Shown: in pieces, positions 42,516 through 52,025 of the stretch
Numbering within the stretch: the first letter of the stretch is position 1
Layout: each line of letters begins with the position of its first letter
From: an uncultured Bacteroides sp.
GTDB taxonomy: Bacteria > Bacteroidota > Bacteroidia > Bacteroidales > Bacteroidaceae
Assembly (NCBI GenBank): GCA_900546645.1
Contig: URDR01000004.1
Span: forward strand, 1-64,000
Reading direction: 5' to 3'
Length of the DNA: 64,000 nt
Position numbers and translations under genes: made by a program
The notes under the pieces: model-generated
Databases searched by the model: none
What the model was told of the DNA's origin: nothing
What the model saw: the letters and a program-made list of their open reading frames with translations, nothing else

Positions 42516-45031
42516 TGTTTTTTCTCTTTCTTATCGTCGGTTAGTGTAAAGTCTATCGCATCAGCAACTTTCTCATCGGTTAAAGCCAAGTCAAGCACAT
42601 CTTTAATGTCTTTCACATAATGGAAGGTTACTCCCTGCAGATATATCGGCTGGATTTCTTCAATATCTTTCCGGTTTTCCTCACACAAGATAATGTCTTT
42701 GATGCCAGCCCGTTTTGCTGCCAGAATTTTCTCTTTGATTCCACCCACCGGCAGTACCTTTCCTCTCAGGGTGATTTCTCCGGTCATGGCGAGGTTTGGT
42801 TTTACTTTCCGCTGGGTCAGAGCCGAAGCAAGTGAAGTAACCATGGTGATACCGGCAGAAGGTCCGTCTTTCGGAATAGCTCCTTCGGGTACGTGGATGT
42901 GGATGTTCCAGTTGTCAAAGATGCCTTCCGGCAAGTTCAGAAGGTGGCTGTGGGCTTTGATGTATTCCAAGGCAAGCATAGCCGATTCTTTCATGACATC
43001 CCCCAAGTTTCCGGTCAGAGTAAGGGGAGCTCCTTTTCCTTTGCTCAAACTGGTTTCAACAAACAGAATCTCACCACCTACGGCAGTCCATGCCAGTCCG
43101 GTTACCACACCGGCATAGTCATTGCCCTGGTATTTGTCGCGTGAGTATTCAGGAGTACCCAGATACGTTTTAATGTCGGCTGGCTTCAAGTCATGCTGTC
43201 CGATGAACTTATCGCTGGCTATTTCTAATGCGATTTTCCGCATGACCTTGCTGATTTTCTTTTCAAGCTCACGAACCCCACTTTCACGGGTGTAGTTCTC
43301 AACGATATATTCGATAGCCGCTTTGCTGAACTTGACATGCTCTTTTTTCAGTCCGTTCGCTTCCATTTCCTTAGGAATGAGGTGGCGGCGTGCGATTTCT
43401 ATCTTTTCTTCGGTAATGTAACCGCTTACCTCAATCAGCTCCATACGGTCGAGCAGAGGAAGAGGAATGGCGCCCAAGTTATTGGCTGTGGCAATGAACA
43501 TGACGTTCGATAAATCGTAATCAATGTCAATATAGTTGTCATGGAACGTATTGTTTTGTTCCGGGTCAAGCACTTCAAGCATAGCGGAGCTCGGGTCGCC
43601 CTGGCGGTCACTACTCAGCTTGTCTATTTCATCTAAAATGATGACCGGATTGGAACTTTCGGCTTTGATCAGACTTTTGATGATACGTCCCGGCATGGCT
43701 CCTATGTATGTTTTGCGGTGACCTCTGATTTCAGCCTCATCGTGTACACCTCCCAAGGACATACGCACGTATTTGCGTTTCAGTGAAGCAGCAATGGAGC
43801 GTCCTAAAGAGGTTTTACCGACTCCTGGAGGACCATAAAGGCAGATGATGGGTGACTTCAGGTCGCCTTTCAGCTTTAATACGGCAAGGTGTTCCAGGAT
43901 ACGCTCTTTTACTTTTTCAAGTCCATAATGGTCTTTATTCAAAATTTTTTCGGCATTAGGGATGTTGATGACATCATTGGTGTAAACATCCCACGGCAAA
44001 GCCAGCAAAGTCTGCAGATAAGTTATCTGAACATTATAGTCGGGCGACTGCGGATTGATGCGTTCCAGTTTGGTTACTTCGCGTTCGTAGATTTCAGCAA
44101 CCTCTTTTCTCCATTTTTTGCCTTTCCCTTTTTTGCGTAACTCTTCTATTTCGTCATTCTGACCATTTCCCAGTTCATCTTGTATGTTCTTGATTTGCTG
44201 CTGGAGAAAATATTCACGCTGCTGGCGGTCGAGCTCCTCACGGGTACGCATCTGGATGTTTTGTTTCAGAGTAGCCAGCTGTACCTCCTTGTTGAGCACT
44301 TGGATTAAACGGTACATACGTTCCTTCAGCGAATCTTGCTCAAGTAGCGAGAACTTGTCTTCAAGGCTGAAGGGGAAGTTGGCACAAATAAAGTTGACAA
44401 ATACATCTACGGCATCAATGTTTTTCAAGGCGAAAGAAGTGTCCGGACTCATTTGGTCTGATAATTCCAAGAGCTTGGTACTCAGCTCGCGGCATGAATC
44501 AATCAAAGCTTTGGTTTCTTCATTTTTTTCGAGCATGTTATTTTCTTCAATGACGCTGACTTTTCCTTTGAGGAAAGAGCGGGTTGAAGTGATTTCGTCG
44601 ATGTGCACTTTAGGTCCATTCGCCTGAAGGATAACCGTGGTGTTTCCTCCTGACATTTCAAATATGCGGAGAACCTTTCCTACCACAGCAACGGGGTACA
44701 GGTCTTTGAATCCGGGGTTTTCAACTTCAACCAGTCGCTGGGTAGCAATTACGATGGAGCGCTTGTTGTTGAATGCCGAGTTGACCAATTTCAAAGTGCT
44801 TTGCCGCCCTACGGTAACCGGCATTACCACTGAAGGAAATATAATCATGTTTCGTAACGTCATGACAGGGATTTCCTCGTTCAGTTCTTCCGGCATAACT
44901 TCTTCAGGGGTAGTAACTATTTCGGTCAGCATGGATATATCTTCGCCTTCCCGACCTGTCGATATGTTTCTTTTTCTGGTTTTCTTTATCATAACTATTC
45001 TCGTGTCTTGTTCTTTTAAAATAGGTTTCAT
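42512..45031 (-). CDS. lon: ATP-dependent protease Lon
   Basis: The product is 839 residues: an N-terminal substrate domain (about 50-260), a coiled coil, AAA+ with GPPGVGKTSLG and DEIDKL, and a C-terminal Ser-Lys protease with GPSAG (Ser725) and the Lys of GGIKEK. It degrades misfolded and regulatory proteins in the cytosol. The start is at the first ATG after the promoter; an internal ATG 13 codons later (MIKKTRKRN) is a possible alternative. It is first in the lon-tgt-lptF operon. Confidence 0.97.
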   Translation of the reverse strand: MKPILKEQDTRIVMIKKTRKRNISTGREGEDISMLTEIVTTPEEVMPEELNEEIPVMTLRNMIIFPSVVMPVTVGRQSTLKLVNSAFNNKRSIVIATQRLVEVENPGFKDLYPVAVVGKVLRIFEMSGGNTTVILQANGPKVHIDEITSTRSFLKGKVSVIEENNMLEKNEETKALIDSCRELSTKLLELSDQMSPDTSFALKNIDAVDVFVNFICANFPFSLEDKFSLLEQDSLKERMYRLIQVLNKEVQLATLKQNIQMRTREELDRQQREYFLQQQIKNIQDELGNGQNDEIEELRKKGKGKKWRKEVAEIYEREVTKLERINPQSPDYNVQITYLQTLLALPWDVYTNDVINIPNAEKILNKDHYGLEKVKERILEHLAVLKLKGDLKSPIICLYGPPGVGKTSLGRSIAASLKRKYVRMSLGGVHDEAEIRGHRKTYIGAMPGRIIKSLIKAESSNPVIILDEIDKLSSDRQGDPSSAMLEVLDPEQNNTFHDNYIDIDYDLSNVMFIATANNLGAIPLPLLDRMELIEVSGYITEEKIEIARRHLIPKEMEANGLKKEHVKFSKAAIEYIVENYTRESGVRELEKKISKVMRKIALEIASDKFIGQHDLKPADIKTYLGTPEYSRDKYQGNDYAGVVTGLAWTAVGGEILFVETSLSKGKGAPLTLTGNLGDVMKESAMLALEYIKAHSHLLNLPEGIFDNWNIHIHVPEGAIPKDGPSAGITMVTSLASALTQRKVKPNLAMTGEITLRGKVLPVGGIKEKILAAKRAGIKDIILCEENRKDIEEIQPIYLQGVTFHYVKDIKDVLDLALTDEKVADAIDFTLTDDKKEKKQ

Positions 45032-45048
45032 TTAGATTGAAACGGGTA

Positions 45049-45056
45049 CAAAGTTA
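45049..45056 (-). promoter_or_regulatory. -7 box of the lon operon
   Basis: Minus-strand TAACTTTG lies 17 bases before the lon ATG, with a TTTC about 18 bases further up. Confidence 0.6.
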
Positions 45057-45127
45057 GTGATTTTGACGGAAACAGAAAAAAAAGTAACGACTCAAACCTT
45101 TAATATTCGTGAATATCGGTCTGATAG

Positions 45128-45158
45128 TTGGCTGTATTTTGAGATTTGTATATTTTTG
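45128..45158 (+). promoter_or_regulatory. Promoter of trmN6
   Basis: TTGG (45128-45131), 19 bases, then TATTTTTG (45151-45158), a near match to the TTTG/TAnnTTTG consensus. It lies 29 bases before the ATG. Confidence 0.6.
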
Positions 45159-45187
45159 CTCTTGATAAAACAGAGATGAGTAAATAA

Positions 45188-45901
45188 ATGTCGAATCCTT
45201 TTTTTAAGTTTAAACGTTTTACGGTTTACCATGACCGCTGTGCGATGAAAGTGGGCACAGACGGAGTTTTGCTGGGTGCTTGGGCTGATGTGGCAGGAGT
45301 ACGTTCGGTTTTGGATGTAGGTACAGGTACAGGGTTGATAGCCTTGATGCTATCGCAGCGGTGTGATGCAGATATTCAGGCGATTGACATTGATAAGGAT
45401 GCGGTGATTCAAGCCTGCGAGAATGTGCGAAACTCACCTTGGCCGGAGCAGATTGCAGTGCAGCAGGGAGATGTGCGGAAGTTTGCAGAAGAATGTGGCA
45501 GAAGGTTTGATTTAATAGTGTCTAATCCTCCTTACTTTACAGAAAAGGTAATGTGTCCGGAACAGCGCCGGAATGCTGCACGCCACACCGAGGGGCTCGC
45601 TTTCTCTGAACTGATAGCGGCGGTGTCGGTTTTATTGGCTGGGCAAGGGCGTTTTTCCGTCATCCTTCCTTCGGCGGCAGCTCCTGATTTTATTGCGGAA
45701 GCCACTCGGCAGGGGCTGTATCTTCATTGCCAGGTATGGGTGCATACGAAACCCGGCGCCGAGCCCAAGCGGGTGTTGATGACTTTCAAAAAAGAAGAAA
45801 TTGCTTCGGCAGAGGTGGGGCATCTCACCATCGAGCTGGAGCGTCATGTTTATGCCCCTGAGTTTTTAGCTCTGGTCAAAGATTATTACCTGTATCTGTA
45901 A
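45188..45901 (+). CDS. trmN6: tRNA1(Val) A37 N6-methyltransferase
   Basis: The product is 237 residues: a Rossmann AdoMet fold with VLDVGTGTGLIALML (motif I) and the catalytic SNPPYF motif of N6-adenine methyltransferases, as in YfiC/TrmN6. It methylates A37 of tRNA-Val. It is divergent from lon. Nothing unusual in length or motifs. Confidence 0.93.
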   Translation: MSNPFFKFKRFTVYHDRCAMKVGTDGVLLGAWADVAGVRSVLDVGTGTGLIALMLSQRCDADIQAIDIDKDAVIQACENVRNSPWPEQIAVQQGDVRKFAEECGRRFDLIVSNPPYFTEKVMCPEQRRNAARHTEGLAFSELIAAVSVLLAGQGRFSVILPSAAAPDFIAEATRQGLYLHCQVWVHTKPGAEPKRVLMTFKKEEIASAEVGHLTIELERHVYAPEFLALVKDYYLYL

Positions 45902-45907
45902 AACAGT

Positions 45908-45944
45908 GTCAGGCACGGAACGGAATTGATTTTCCGCACCTGAC
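45908..45944. terminator. Hairpin between convergent trmN6 and lipid kinase genes
   Basis: GTCAGG-CAC-GGAA (45908-45920) can pair with TTCC-GCA-CCTGAC (45932-45944), with a small internal mismatch. It lies between two convergent stops (45901 and 45955), and a T-rich stretch follows on the plus strand. Confidence 0.55.
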
Positions 45945-45954
45945 TTCTGTTGTT

Positions 45955-46989
45955 TTATTTTTTAGAAAGTTTTCTTAGCAGATTCTGGTTGAGCGTAAGA
46001 AGTTGCCGGTGTTTTTCTGCAATGCTCGATGAAATCGGTCTTCGTCCGATAAAATCGGTGACATGTTGCAGGATGCTGGTGGGCTGTCCGCACATCAGCT
46101 TCGGGTTCAGCGGGGCAATGACTTTCAGACCTTGATGTACGATTTTCACCTCCAAGTCTTTTCCTCCCATAGCCGGGTCACCGTCAAAGTGGAATACTCC
46201 CTCTGCGGTGCGGTGGATAACAATACGGTCATCGCGCATGGTCTTGATACGGCTGTTCTGGTCGATTGTCTTGTTGAAGAGCTGGAAAGAAAGCGAGGGG
46301 ACATCAAGTACCGTAAAAGGTTCGAGAATTGTAATATCCATCATGCCGTCGGTAAGTGAGGCTTGCGGAGCAATATAGGCATTGTTTCCATACTGTGACG
46401 CATTGGCGCAAGCTATGAGAAAAGCCTTGTAGCGTACGGTCCCGGCAGAGTTTTCTATTTCATACGTTTCAGGACGGTAAGTCAGGCTTTCATGGAGCGT
46501 ATTTTCCAGATAAGTAAGCAGTCCGCGTCGGCCCGAATCAGCAAACTTCAGGCTGACAAAGGCATCAAATCCCACACCGCACGTGCAAAAGAACGGATGG
46601 CCGTCAATGATTCCGTAGTCGATGTTTTTAGTGATGCCTGTATTTAAAATATGAATTGCTTTTTTAGGGTCGAGGGGAATGCGCAGATGTCGTGCCAATC
46701 CATTCCCTGACCCACAGGGAATGATTCCCAGTGCAGTTTGAGACTGAATCAGTGCTTTTCCTATTTCGTTGATTGTTCCGTCTCCCCCGATGGCCACCAC
46801 CATGTCTGCCTGTTCGTTTACAGCTTGGGCAGCGATTTCGGTAGCATGTCCGGCATATTGAGTCTTACGGATGGTATATTCATACCGTGAATGGTCTAAT
46901 ACATTTTCTATTAATTGAAGAATAGCCTCTTTGCCATTTGTTCCCGAAATGGGGTTGACAACGAATATGATACGTTTTTTTTGCTCCAT
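45955..46989 (-). CDS. Diacylglycerol-kinase-like lipid kinase (YegS/BmrU family)
   Basis: The product is 344 residues. The nucleotide motif GGDGTINEIGKAL (family GGDGT) and GSGNGLARHLRIP are intact, and a beta-sandwich second domain follows. This family phosphorylates diacylglycerol or long-chain sphingoid bases in the cytosol or at the membrane face. Its divergent neighbour is serine palmitoyltransferase, so sphinganine or a ceramide-like lipid is an attractive but unproven substrate. Confidence 0.9.
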   Translation of the reverse strand: MEQKKRIIFVVNPISGTNGKEAILQLIENVLDHSRYEYTIRKTQYAGHATEIAAQAVNEQADMVVAIGGDGTINEIGKALIQSQTALGIIPCGSGNGLARHLRIPLDPKKAIHILNTGITKNIDYGIIDGHPFFCTCGVGFDAFVSLKFADSGRRGLLTYLENTLHESLTYRPETYEIENSAGTVRYKAFLIACANASQYGNNAYIAPQASLTDGMMDITILEPFTVLDVPSLSFQLFNKTIDQNSRIKTMRDDRIVIHRTAEGVFHFDGDPAMGGKDLEVKIVHQGLKVIAPLNPKLMCGQPTSILQHVTDFIGRRPISSSIAEKHRQLLTLNQNLLRKLSKK

Positions 46990-47122
46990 ATTTTTGGTTT
47001 TCTCCTGAAACTTTGAAGCGCAAAATTAATATTCTTAAAATAAAAGTCCACATTTTTTGCAGATATTTGCTTGAATATTGAGTTTTTTCGTTCTGTTAGC
47101 GTCGGTTTTGGGATAAAATTAT

Positions 47123-47130
47123 TATCTTTG
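47123..47130 (+). promoter_or_regulatory. -7 box of spt
   Basis: TATCTTTG lies 43 bases before the spt ATG. No clear -33 TTTG is seen at the usual distance; one TTTG is at 47107. Confidence 0.55.
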
Positions 47131-47173
47131 CACGATTTTTCAATTTTGGGAGAAAAAGTTATATTATTATAAT

Positions 47174-48361
47174 ATGGGATTGTTACAAGATAAATTAAGT
47201 AAATTCAGGGTGCCTCAAATGTATATGGAGAGAGGCGTTTATCCTTATTTCCGTGAGATAGATAGTGCCCAGGATACAGAGGTATTCATGGACGGAAAGA
47301 AAGTGTTAATGTTCGGCTCGAACTCATATATGGGGCTGACTCATGATGACAGAATTATAGAGGCGGCTATTGCGGCAACCCGCAAATACGGTACAGGTTG
47401 TGCCGGATCACGTTTGCTGAACGGAACGCTTGATATTCATGTTGAACTGGAGAAAGAACTTGCTGAGTTTGTGGGCAAGGATGAGGCTCTTTGTTTTTCA
47501 ACAGGCTTTACTGTAAATGAAGGTGTTATTCCTCAATTAGTGGGACGTGGAGATTATATCATCTGTGATGACCGTGACCATGCTTCTATCGTAGATGGTC
47601 GCCGTCTTTCTTTTGCCACTCAGTTGAAATATAAACATAACGACATGGAGGCTTTGGAAAAGGAATTGCAGAAATGCGAGCCTGATGCCATTAAGCTGAT
47701 TGTGGTGGACAGCGTATTCTCTATGGAAGGAGATTTGGCTAATCTTCCGGAGATTATCCGCTTAAAGAAGAAATACAATGCGAGTGTTTATGTAGATGAA
47801 GCTCATGGTTTGGGTGTATTCGGACGTGAAGGCCGTGGTGTATGTGATCATTTTGGAGTGACTGAAGATGTGGATTTGATTATGGGTACCTTCAGTAAGT
47901 CGCTGGCCTCAATCGGAGGTTTCGTGGCTGGTGATAAAGATACCATTAACTGGTTACGTCATAATGCCCGTTCTTATATATTCCAGGCAAGTAATACGCC
48001 GGCAGCTACAGCTGCAGCCAGAGAGGCTATCCGTATCTTCAAGACTGAGCCGGAACGCCAGAAAAACTTGTGGACGATTACAAACTATGCGTTGAAGACT
48101 TTCCGTGATGCCGGATTCGAAATCGGTGAAACCGAAAGTCCGATTATTCCGCTTTACGTGCGCGATACAGACAAGACCTTCGAAGTTACTAAATTGGCTT
48201 TTGATGAAGGCGTATTCATCAATCCGGTAATTCCTCCCGCTTGTGCTCCTCAGGACACTTTGGTTCGTTTTGCTTTGATGGCAACTCACACGAAAGAGCA
48301 GGTTGACTTTGCTATTGAGAAGCTGATTAAATGTTTCAAGCAGTTGGATCTTTTGAAATAA
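47174..48361 (+). CDS. spt: Serine palmitoyltransferase (sphingolipid synthesis)
   Basis: The product is a 395-residue fold-type I PLP enzyme of the alpha-oxoamine synthase group. FSKSLASIGG holds the PLP Lys242, with YVDEAHGLGVFG before it. It condenses serine with a fatty acyl-CoA to 3-ketosphinganine, the first step of the sphingolipids typical of Bacteroides. AONS and KBL relatives are similar, but the N-terminus (MGLLQDKLSKFRVPQMYMER) matches the Bacteroidetes SPT group. It ends at a strong terminator. Confidence 0.9.
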   Translation: MGLLQDKLSKFRVPQMYMERGVYPYFREIDSAQDTEVFMDGKKVLMFGSNSYMGLTHDDRIIEAAIAATRKYGTGCAGSRLLNGTLDIHVELEKELAEFVGKDEALCFSTGFTVNEGVIPQLVGRGDYIICDDRDHASIVDGRRLSFATQLKYKHNDMEALEKELQKCEPDAIKLIVVDSVFSMEGDLANLPEIIRLKKKYNASVYVDEAHGLGVFGREGRGVCDHFGVTEDVDLIMGTFSKSLASIGGFVAGDKDTINWLRHNARSYIFQASNTPAATAAAREAIRIFKTEPERQKNLWTITNYALKTFRDAGFEIGETESPIIPLYVRDTDKTFEVTKLAFDEGVFINPVIPPACAPQDTLVRFALMATHTKEQVDFAIEKLIKCFKQLDLLK

Positions 48362-48423
48362 CCGAAGTTTTTCATGTTGCGGTGAGGATATGTTGAAGTG
48401 CGCCCACCGTTGTTTATATAATA

Positions 48424-48467
48424 AAAAAGTAGAACCCCTGGTGAATCATCCGGGGGTTCTACTTTTT
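48424..48467 (+). terminator. Terminator of spt
   Basis: A 15-bp stem, AAAAAGTAGAACCCC (48424-48438) with GGGGTTCTACTTTTT (48453-48467). The T-rich 3' arm supplies the tail. It is bidirectional between the convergent spt and Cof genes. Confidence 0.88.
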
Positions 48468-48515
48468 ATGTCATTCCTTAAAGAACGTATCGTTTCAGTA
48501 GGGTAGGTAGGATTG

Positions 48516-49331
48516 TTATGCGTTTGCCAAGAAGAATTTTTCTACAGCATAAGCCACTCCGTCTTCTTCGTTGGAGAGGGTAATGAAATCGGCATTTTCT
48601 TTTACAATGTCTTGTGCGTTTTCCATGGCAATACCCAGACCGGCATATTTAATCATAGATAAGTCATTGAAACCGTCGCCGATGGCAATCATTTCGTCTT
48701 TGGTCATCCCAATTTCTTTCAGCAGGACAGAGAGCGACTGTGCCTTGTCTATTCCCTTAGGTACCAGTTCAAGGAAGTAAGGTTCTGAGCGGAAAACTCC
48801 CATGCGGTCTTTCAGATGTTCATACATCTCTTTTTCGAGTACGGCCAGACGGGTGGGTTCACCCACAATCAGGCATTTGGCAATGGGGTGTTTAACTGCA
48901 TCTAAGAAATTAGCCACCTTTTTGGTCTTCATGACATTCAGAATGGCTTCTTTTTGTACATATTCATCATCGGGGTGTTCTGTCAGCACATATTCTCCAT
49001 CATAGGTTAAAATGGCAAAATCATTCTGTTTGGCACATTGGTAAAGATAGGGGAGAACATCGTGGTCAAGCAGGTTTTTATACATTAATTCCCCTGTTTT
49101 CCAGTCGATGATTTCTCCGCCGTTATATGAAAGAATGTAGCCTTCATATTTCTGCAGTTCCAGTTTCTCAGCCAGTGGTGCTATCCCATAGGTGGGGCGT
49201 CCTGAAGCGAGGACTATTTTCAGCCCTTTTTCTTGTGCCTGAATCAGGGTCTGGCGTGTGTGTTCTGTTATTTCCTTTTTTTTGTTGGTAAGTGTTCCGT
49301 CCAAATCCAGGACGAGCAATTTGTATTTCAT
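48516..49331 (-). CDS. Cof-type HAD-IIB phosphatase
   Basis: The product is 271 residues starting MKYKLLVLDLDGTLTNKKK. Motif I DLDGT, motif II LASGR, the Lys of motif III and motif IV GDGFNDLSMI are all present, with a C2b cap. It hydrolyses sugar or nucleotide phosphates; the substrate is not readable. The in-frame ATG two codons upstream (49337) is an alternative. Single gene. Confidence 0.93.
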   Translation of the reverse strand: MKYKLLVLDLDGTLTNKKKEITEHTRQTLIQAQEKGLKIVLASGRPTYGIAPLAEKLELQKYEGYILSYNGGEIIDWKTGELMYKNLLDHDVLPYLYQCAKQNDFAILTYDGEYVLTEHPDDEYVQKEAILNVMKTKKVANFLDAVKHPIAKCLIVGEPTRLAVLEKEMYEHLKDRMGVFRSEPYFLELVPKGIDKAQSLSVLLKEIGMTKDEMIAIGDGFNDLSMIKYAGLGIAMENAQDIVKENADFITLSNEEDGVAYAVEKFFLANA

Positions 49332-49421
49332 AAGCAATTATCGAACTTTTTTCATTCGCAAAGATAGCAAATATTCTAAGTTTTTTCTATCTTTAAAATG
49401 GATTATAAAATAAGACTTGAA

Positions 49422-50084
49422 ATGAATATTTACATCGACTTTAGTTTGAGGTTATTTGTGGCGGGACTGATGGGGGTATTGATAGGGCTGGAGCGTGAAT
49501 ACCGTGCCAAAGAGGCAGGGTATCGCACTCATTTTCTGGTGGCTCTAGGGAGTGCACTGATGATGATTGTTTCGCAGTATGGATTTATGGATGTACTGGA
49601 AAAAGATCTGGTCCGGTTAGACCCTAGCCGTTTGGCTGCACAGGTGGTGAGCGGAATAGGCTTTATCGGTGCGGGTACGATTATCTTATTGCAGAAGCAG
49701 GTGGTACGAGGGCTGACTACTGCAGCTGGTGTATGGGCTACATCGGGCATCGGACTGGCAGTAGGAGCGGGGATGTATGCCATCGGAATAACCGCAACGG
49801 TTCTGGTGCTGGTGGGACTTGAAACGCTGAGCCATTGTTTCAAGAGTATCGGCATGCGGAATATGATTATAGAGTTTTCTACCAAGGATGGGAACGTATT
49901 AAAGGCAGTTTCATCGAAGTTTGCTTCAGCGAATTATCAGATTACCTCCTACGAAATGAACGAGGAAGCTCAGGGATGCTATCGGGTAACGATGATCGTC
50001 AAAGCCAGGCGTATGAATGGGGAAGGGGTGTTGCTGATGCTTCTCCATGATTTTCCGGAGTTGACGGTAAACCGCATCGTGTAA
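49422..50084 (+). CDS. MgtC/SapB-family membrane protein
   Basis: The product is 220 residues. LFVAGLMGVLIGLEREYRAKEAGYRTHFL is the diagnostic N-terminal region with the conserved Gly-rich helix, four or five membrane helices follow, and the C-terminus (RRMNGEGVLLML) is an ACT-like cytosolic domain. Family members help in Mg2+ limitation or acid stress. A TATCTTTA box at 49389 is only two bases before the earlier ATG (49398), so I prefer 49422. Confidence 0.85.
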   Translation: MNIYIDFSLRLFVAGLMGVLIGLEREYRAKEAGYRTHFLVALGSALMMIVSQYGFMDVLEKDLVRLDPSRLAAQVVSGIGFIGAGTIILLQKQVVRGLTTAAGVWATSGIGLAVGAGMYAIGITATVLVLVGLETLSHCFKSIGMRNMIIEFSTKDGNVLKAVSSKFASANYQITSYEMNEEAQGCYRVTMIVKARRMNGEGVLLMLLHDFPELTVNRIV

Positions 50085-50136
50085 TTGAATCTTGATTTGC
50101 TTCTTTCTTTTATCCATCATTTAGTTTCCGCAAAAT

Positions 50137-50214
50137 CTCAGCTCGCAAGTTCCGCAAAATTTCAATTCGTTACCTTGTTATCTTGTAACCTTGAAAGCGA
50201 ACCAGCGAGCTGAG
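50137..50214. repeat. Nested inverted repeats in the intergenic gap
   Basis: CTCAGCTCGC (50137-50146) and GCGAGCTGAG (50205-50214) are a perfect 10-bp inverted repeat, 58 bases apart. GTTAC/GTAAC lies inside it. TTCCGCAAAAT(C/T)TCA occurs twice (50126 and 50151). It lies between two convergent genes and could end both transcripts. Confidence 0.5.
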
Positions 50215-50231
50215 GTATAAATCATTTATGC

Positions 50232-50906
50232 TTATTTTGGCTCGCGGAATAAATACAATTTCAGCCCGAATGAAAAACGAAGGATATCTTTCATGGTCAA
50301 CGCTTTGTTAGTCACCTTGCTGATGAGGTACATCTCGCACGTACTGATTTCATAGAAGGCAGAAATATTTCGCAATACCGGATGGGGAAGGTCAAAGCCT
50401 ACACGCTGACCTATGAAAATATACGGACGCACCTTGGTGGATATATTATAATAGGAGTTCGGGTATCTTCCCGGCTCTTTCTTCCAGAATTCCTCACCGG
50501 TTATGGTGGTCAGATAAAGTCCGGTGTAGAAAGGTTCGATGACCCACCGGTCTTTCAGCGTGATGCTCCATGGGATGTAGTTCTGCTTGACAGTAAAAGT
50601 CAGCTTGAACTCGTCGGCATATCTGGAGGGAAGATATCCTATCAGAAAATCAGTTTCCCACTGTCTCCGCTTTCCGTAATCCCATCCTATCCCCAAAGAG
50701 GATACGCCCATCCCTCCGGCATATTGCCATTTAATATGCGTTGGCTTTAACTGCTGCCATCCCTTGTATTTCAGATGAACCCTTTTGTCCCAGCGGCGTG
50801 TTTGGGTAAAGGAAGAATCGTTTGCTGCGGCAGATTCAGGCTGTGCTCCATAAGAAGGAATGCAGGATATAAGTAGAAATATCAAATTAAAAATCAACAA
50901 CTTCAT
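50232..50906 (-). CDS. Hypothetical outer-membrane or periplasmic protein
   Basis: The product is 224 residues starting MKLLIFNLIFLLISCIPSYG, with a signal peptide. WQYAGGMGVSSLGIGWDYGK, aromatic beta strands and FGLKLYLF at the end suggest a membrane barrel. It overlaps the phosphoesterase gene end by 20 bases, so they are co-transcribed. The longer frame upstream is antisense to that gene and is not used. Function unknown. Confidence 0.65.
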   Translation of the reverse strand: MKLLIFNLIFLLISCIPSYGAQPESAAANDSSFTQTRRWDKRVHLKYKGWQQLKPTHIKWQYAGGMGVSSLGIGWDYGKRRQWETDFLIGYLPSRYADEFKLTFTVKQNYIPWSITLKDRWVIEPFYTGLYLTTITGEEFWKKEPGRYPNSYYNISTKVRPYIFIGQRVGFDLPHPVLRNISAFYEISTCEMYLISKVTNKALTMKDILRFSFGLKLYLFREPK

Positions 50907-51693
50907 AGGTGTATTCATTTTCGTTAATGGTGAAATAGAGGTAAGCGCGCTTATGGATGCAGGTACATTCGTAGTACATGATTCCATCGTTGAAGAAATC
51001 ATCGGCCTGAATGCTGTGTCCATGTCCGTAGATGCAGAACTGCAAACCGGGGAACTGCTTAAGATAGTGATGGAAAACATCTGCCACATTGTTGTTGAAC
51101 TGTTCCGAGAAAGGTCCGGCATGCATGGCTACTACAGTCTTGGTAACATGGTCTGGAAGTTTTTTCAATTCGTCTTTCAGAAAGGTGAAGTCAGGAATTG
51201 CAGCACTGTAATCAAACTCAAGCGCATTGGTATTCAGACAAATGAAATGCGTGTTGCCAGCCGTGAATGAAAAGTTTTCCGGTCCGAAAATCCGGTTGAA
51301 TACCTCTTGTCCGGTAGCCAGACAGTCATGGTTACCCAGTAGGCATACATAAGGAACACGGAGCACATTTAATATATCGCGTTGTTTCTCAAATTCCAGC
51401 TTCATTCCGAAGTCGGAAATATCTCCGGTATGCACCACAAAATCAATATCATTGCGTCGGTTAATCAAATCAACCACTTCTTGCGTTTCATCGTACCATC
51501 GCTGCGTATCACTGATTACAGCAAAAGAAATCTTTTCTTTTCTGTTTAATTTCTCTTCAATCAGTCGGATGTTTTTAGCATTGATATCAGTTTCTCCGTG
51601 AATATCCAAATCATAGGGATGATATTCTATCATGTCACACCCTAAAAGCAAAAATAGTCCCATTAAAAACGGGAGTACATAAGTCTTTTTCAT
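50887..51693 (-). CDS. Lipoprotein metallophosphoesterase
   Basis: The product is 268 residues starting MKKTYVLPFLMGLFLLLGCD, with a lipobox (LLLGC) for membrane anchoring. The calcineurin-like motifs VISDTQRW, HTGDISDF, LLGNHDC, VVAMHAGP and YGHGHS hold the two-metal site. It probably cleaves phosphodiesters or phosphates outside the inner membrane. It is followed in the same transcript by the hypothetical barrel-like gene. Confidence 0.9.
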   Translation of the reverse strand: MKKTYVLPFLMGLFLLLGCDMIEYHPYDLDIHGETDINAKNIRLIEEKLNRKEKISFAVISDTQRWYDETQEVVDLINRRNDIDFVVHTGDISDFGMKLEFEKQRDILNVLRVPYVCLLGNHDCLATGQEVFNRIFGPENFSFTAGNTHFICLNTNALEFDYSAAIPDFTFLKDELKKLPDHVTKTVVAMHAGPFSEQFNNNVADVFHHYLKQFPGLQFCIYGHGHSIQADDFFNDGIMYYECTCIHKRAYLYFTINENEYTYEVVDF

Positions 51694-51726
51694 ATTTCTT
51701 TCTTTTTGGCATACAAAGAACGGCAT

Positions 51727-52013
51727 AAAACGGGAAATATCAGCCCTCTGAATTTCAGTAAAAATGTTCCGAAAGAAAGAAGTGCTGTTTTAAAGGCTTA
51801 TTTTTAGTTTTTTTATGAGAAGCCGGGTCTTTTTTGTGGTGCTGTTGGCGCGGTGAAATGCGGAAGCGTTTTTGTACTTCCTCCGAAGTATTCCAGTGTT
51901 TCCGTGAAAGTACTAGGGGCATACATAGACCGCAGACCCCCTTCGGCTTACCGCAAGGCACAGATTCTTTTTAATATGCCAGCATAAATGCAGTTTCCTA
52001 AGCCTTTTCATTG
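51727..52013. other. Intergenic region, no gene supported
   Basis: About 290 bases between a minus-strand gene and the DUF454 gene. There is a partial inverted repeat GTACTT...AAGTAC (about 51874-51914). A 68-codon minus frame here has no family features and I do not accept it. Confidence 0.5.
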
Positions 52014-52021
52014 TATATTTG
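52014..52021 (+). promoter_or_regulatory. -7 box immediately before the DUF454 start
   Basis: TATATTTG ends four bases before the ATG at 52026. Transcription would start at or beside the ATG, giving little or no leader. Confidence 0.55.
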
Positions 52022-52025
52022 CATC

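Noticed and set aside
51755..51961. 68-codon minus-strand frame before the DUF454 gene
   Set aside because: No promoter or family features; the composition looks random.
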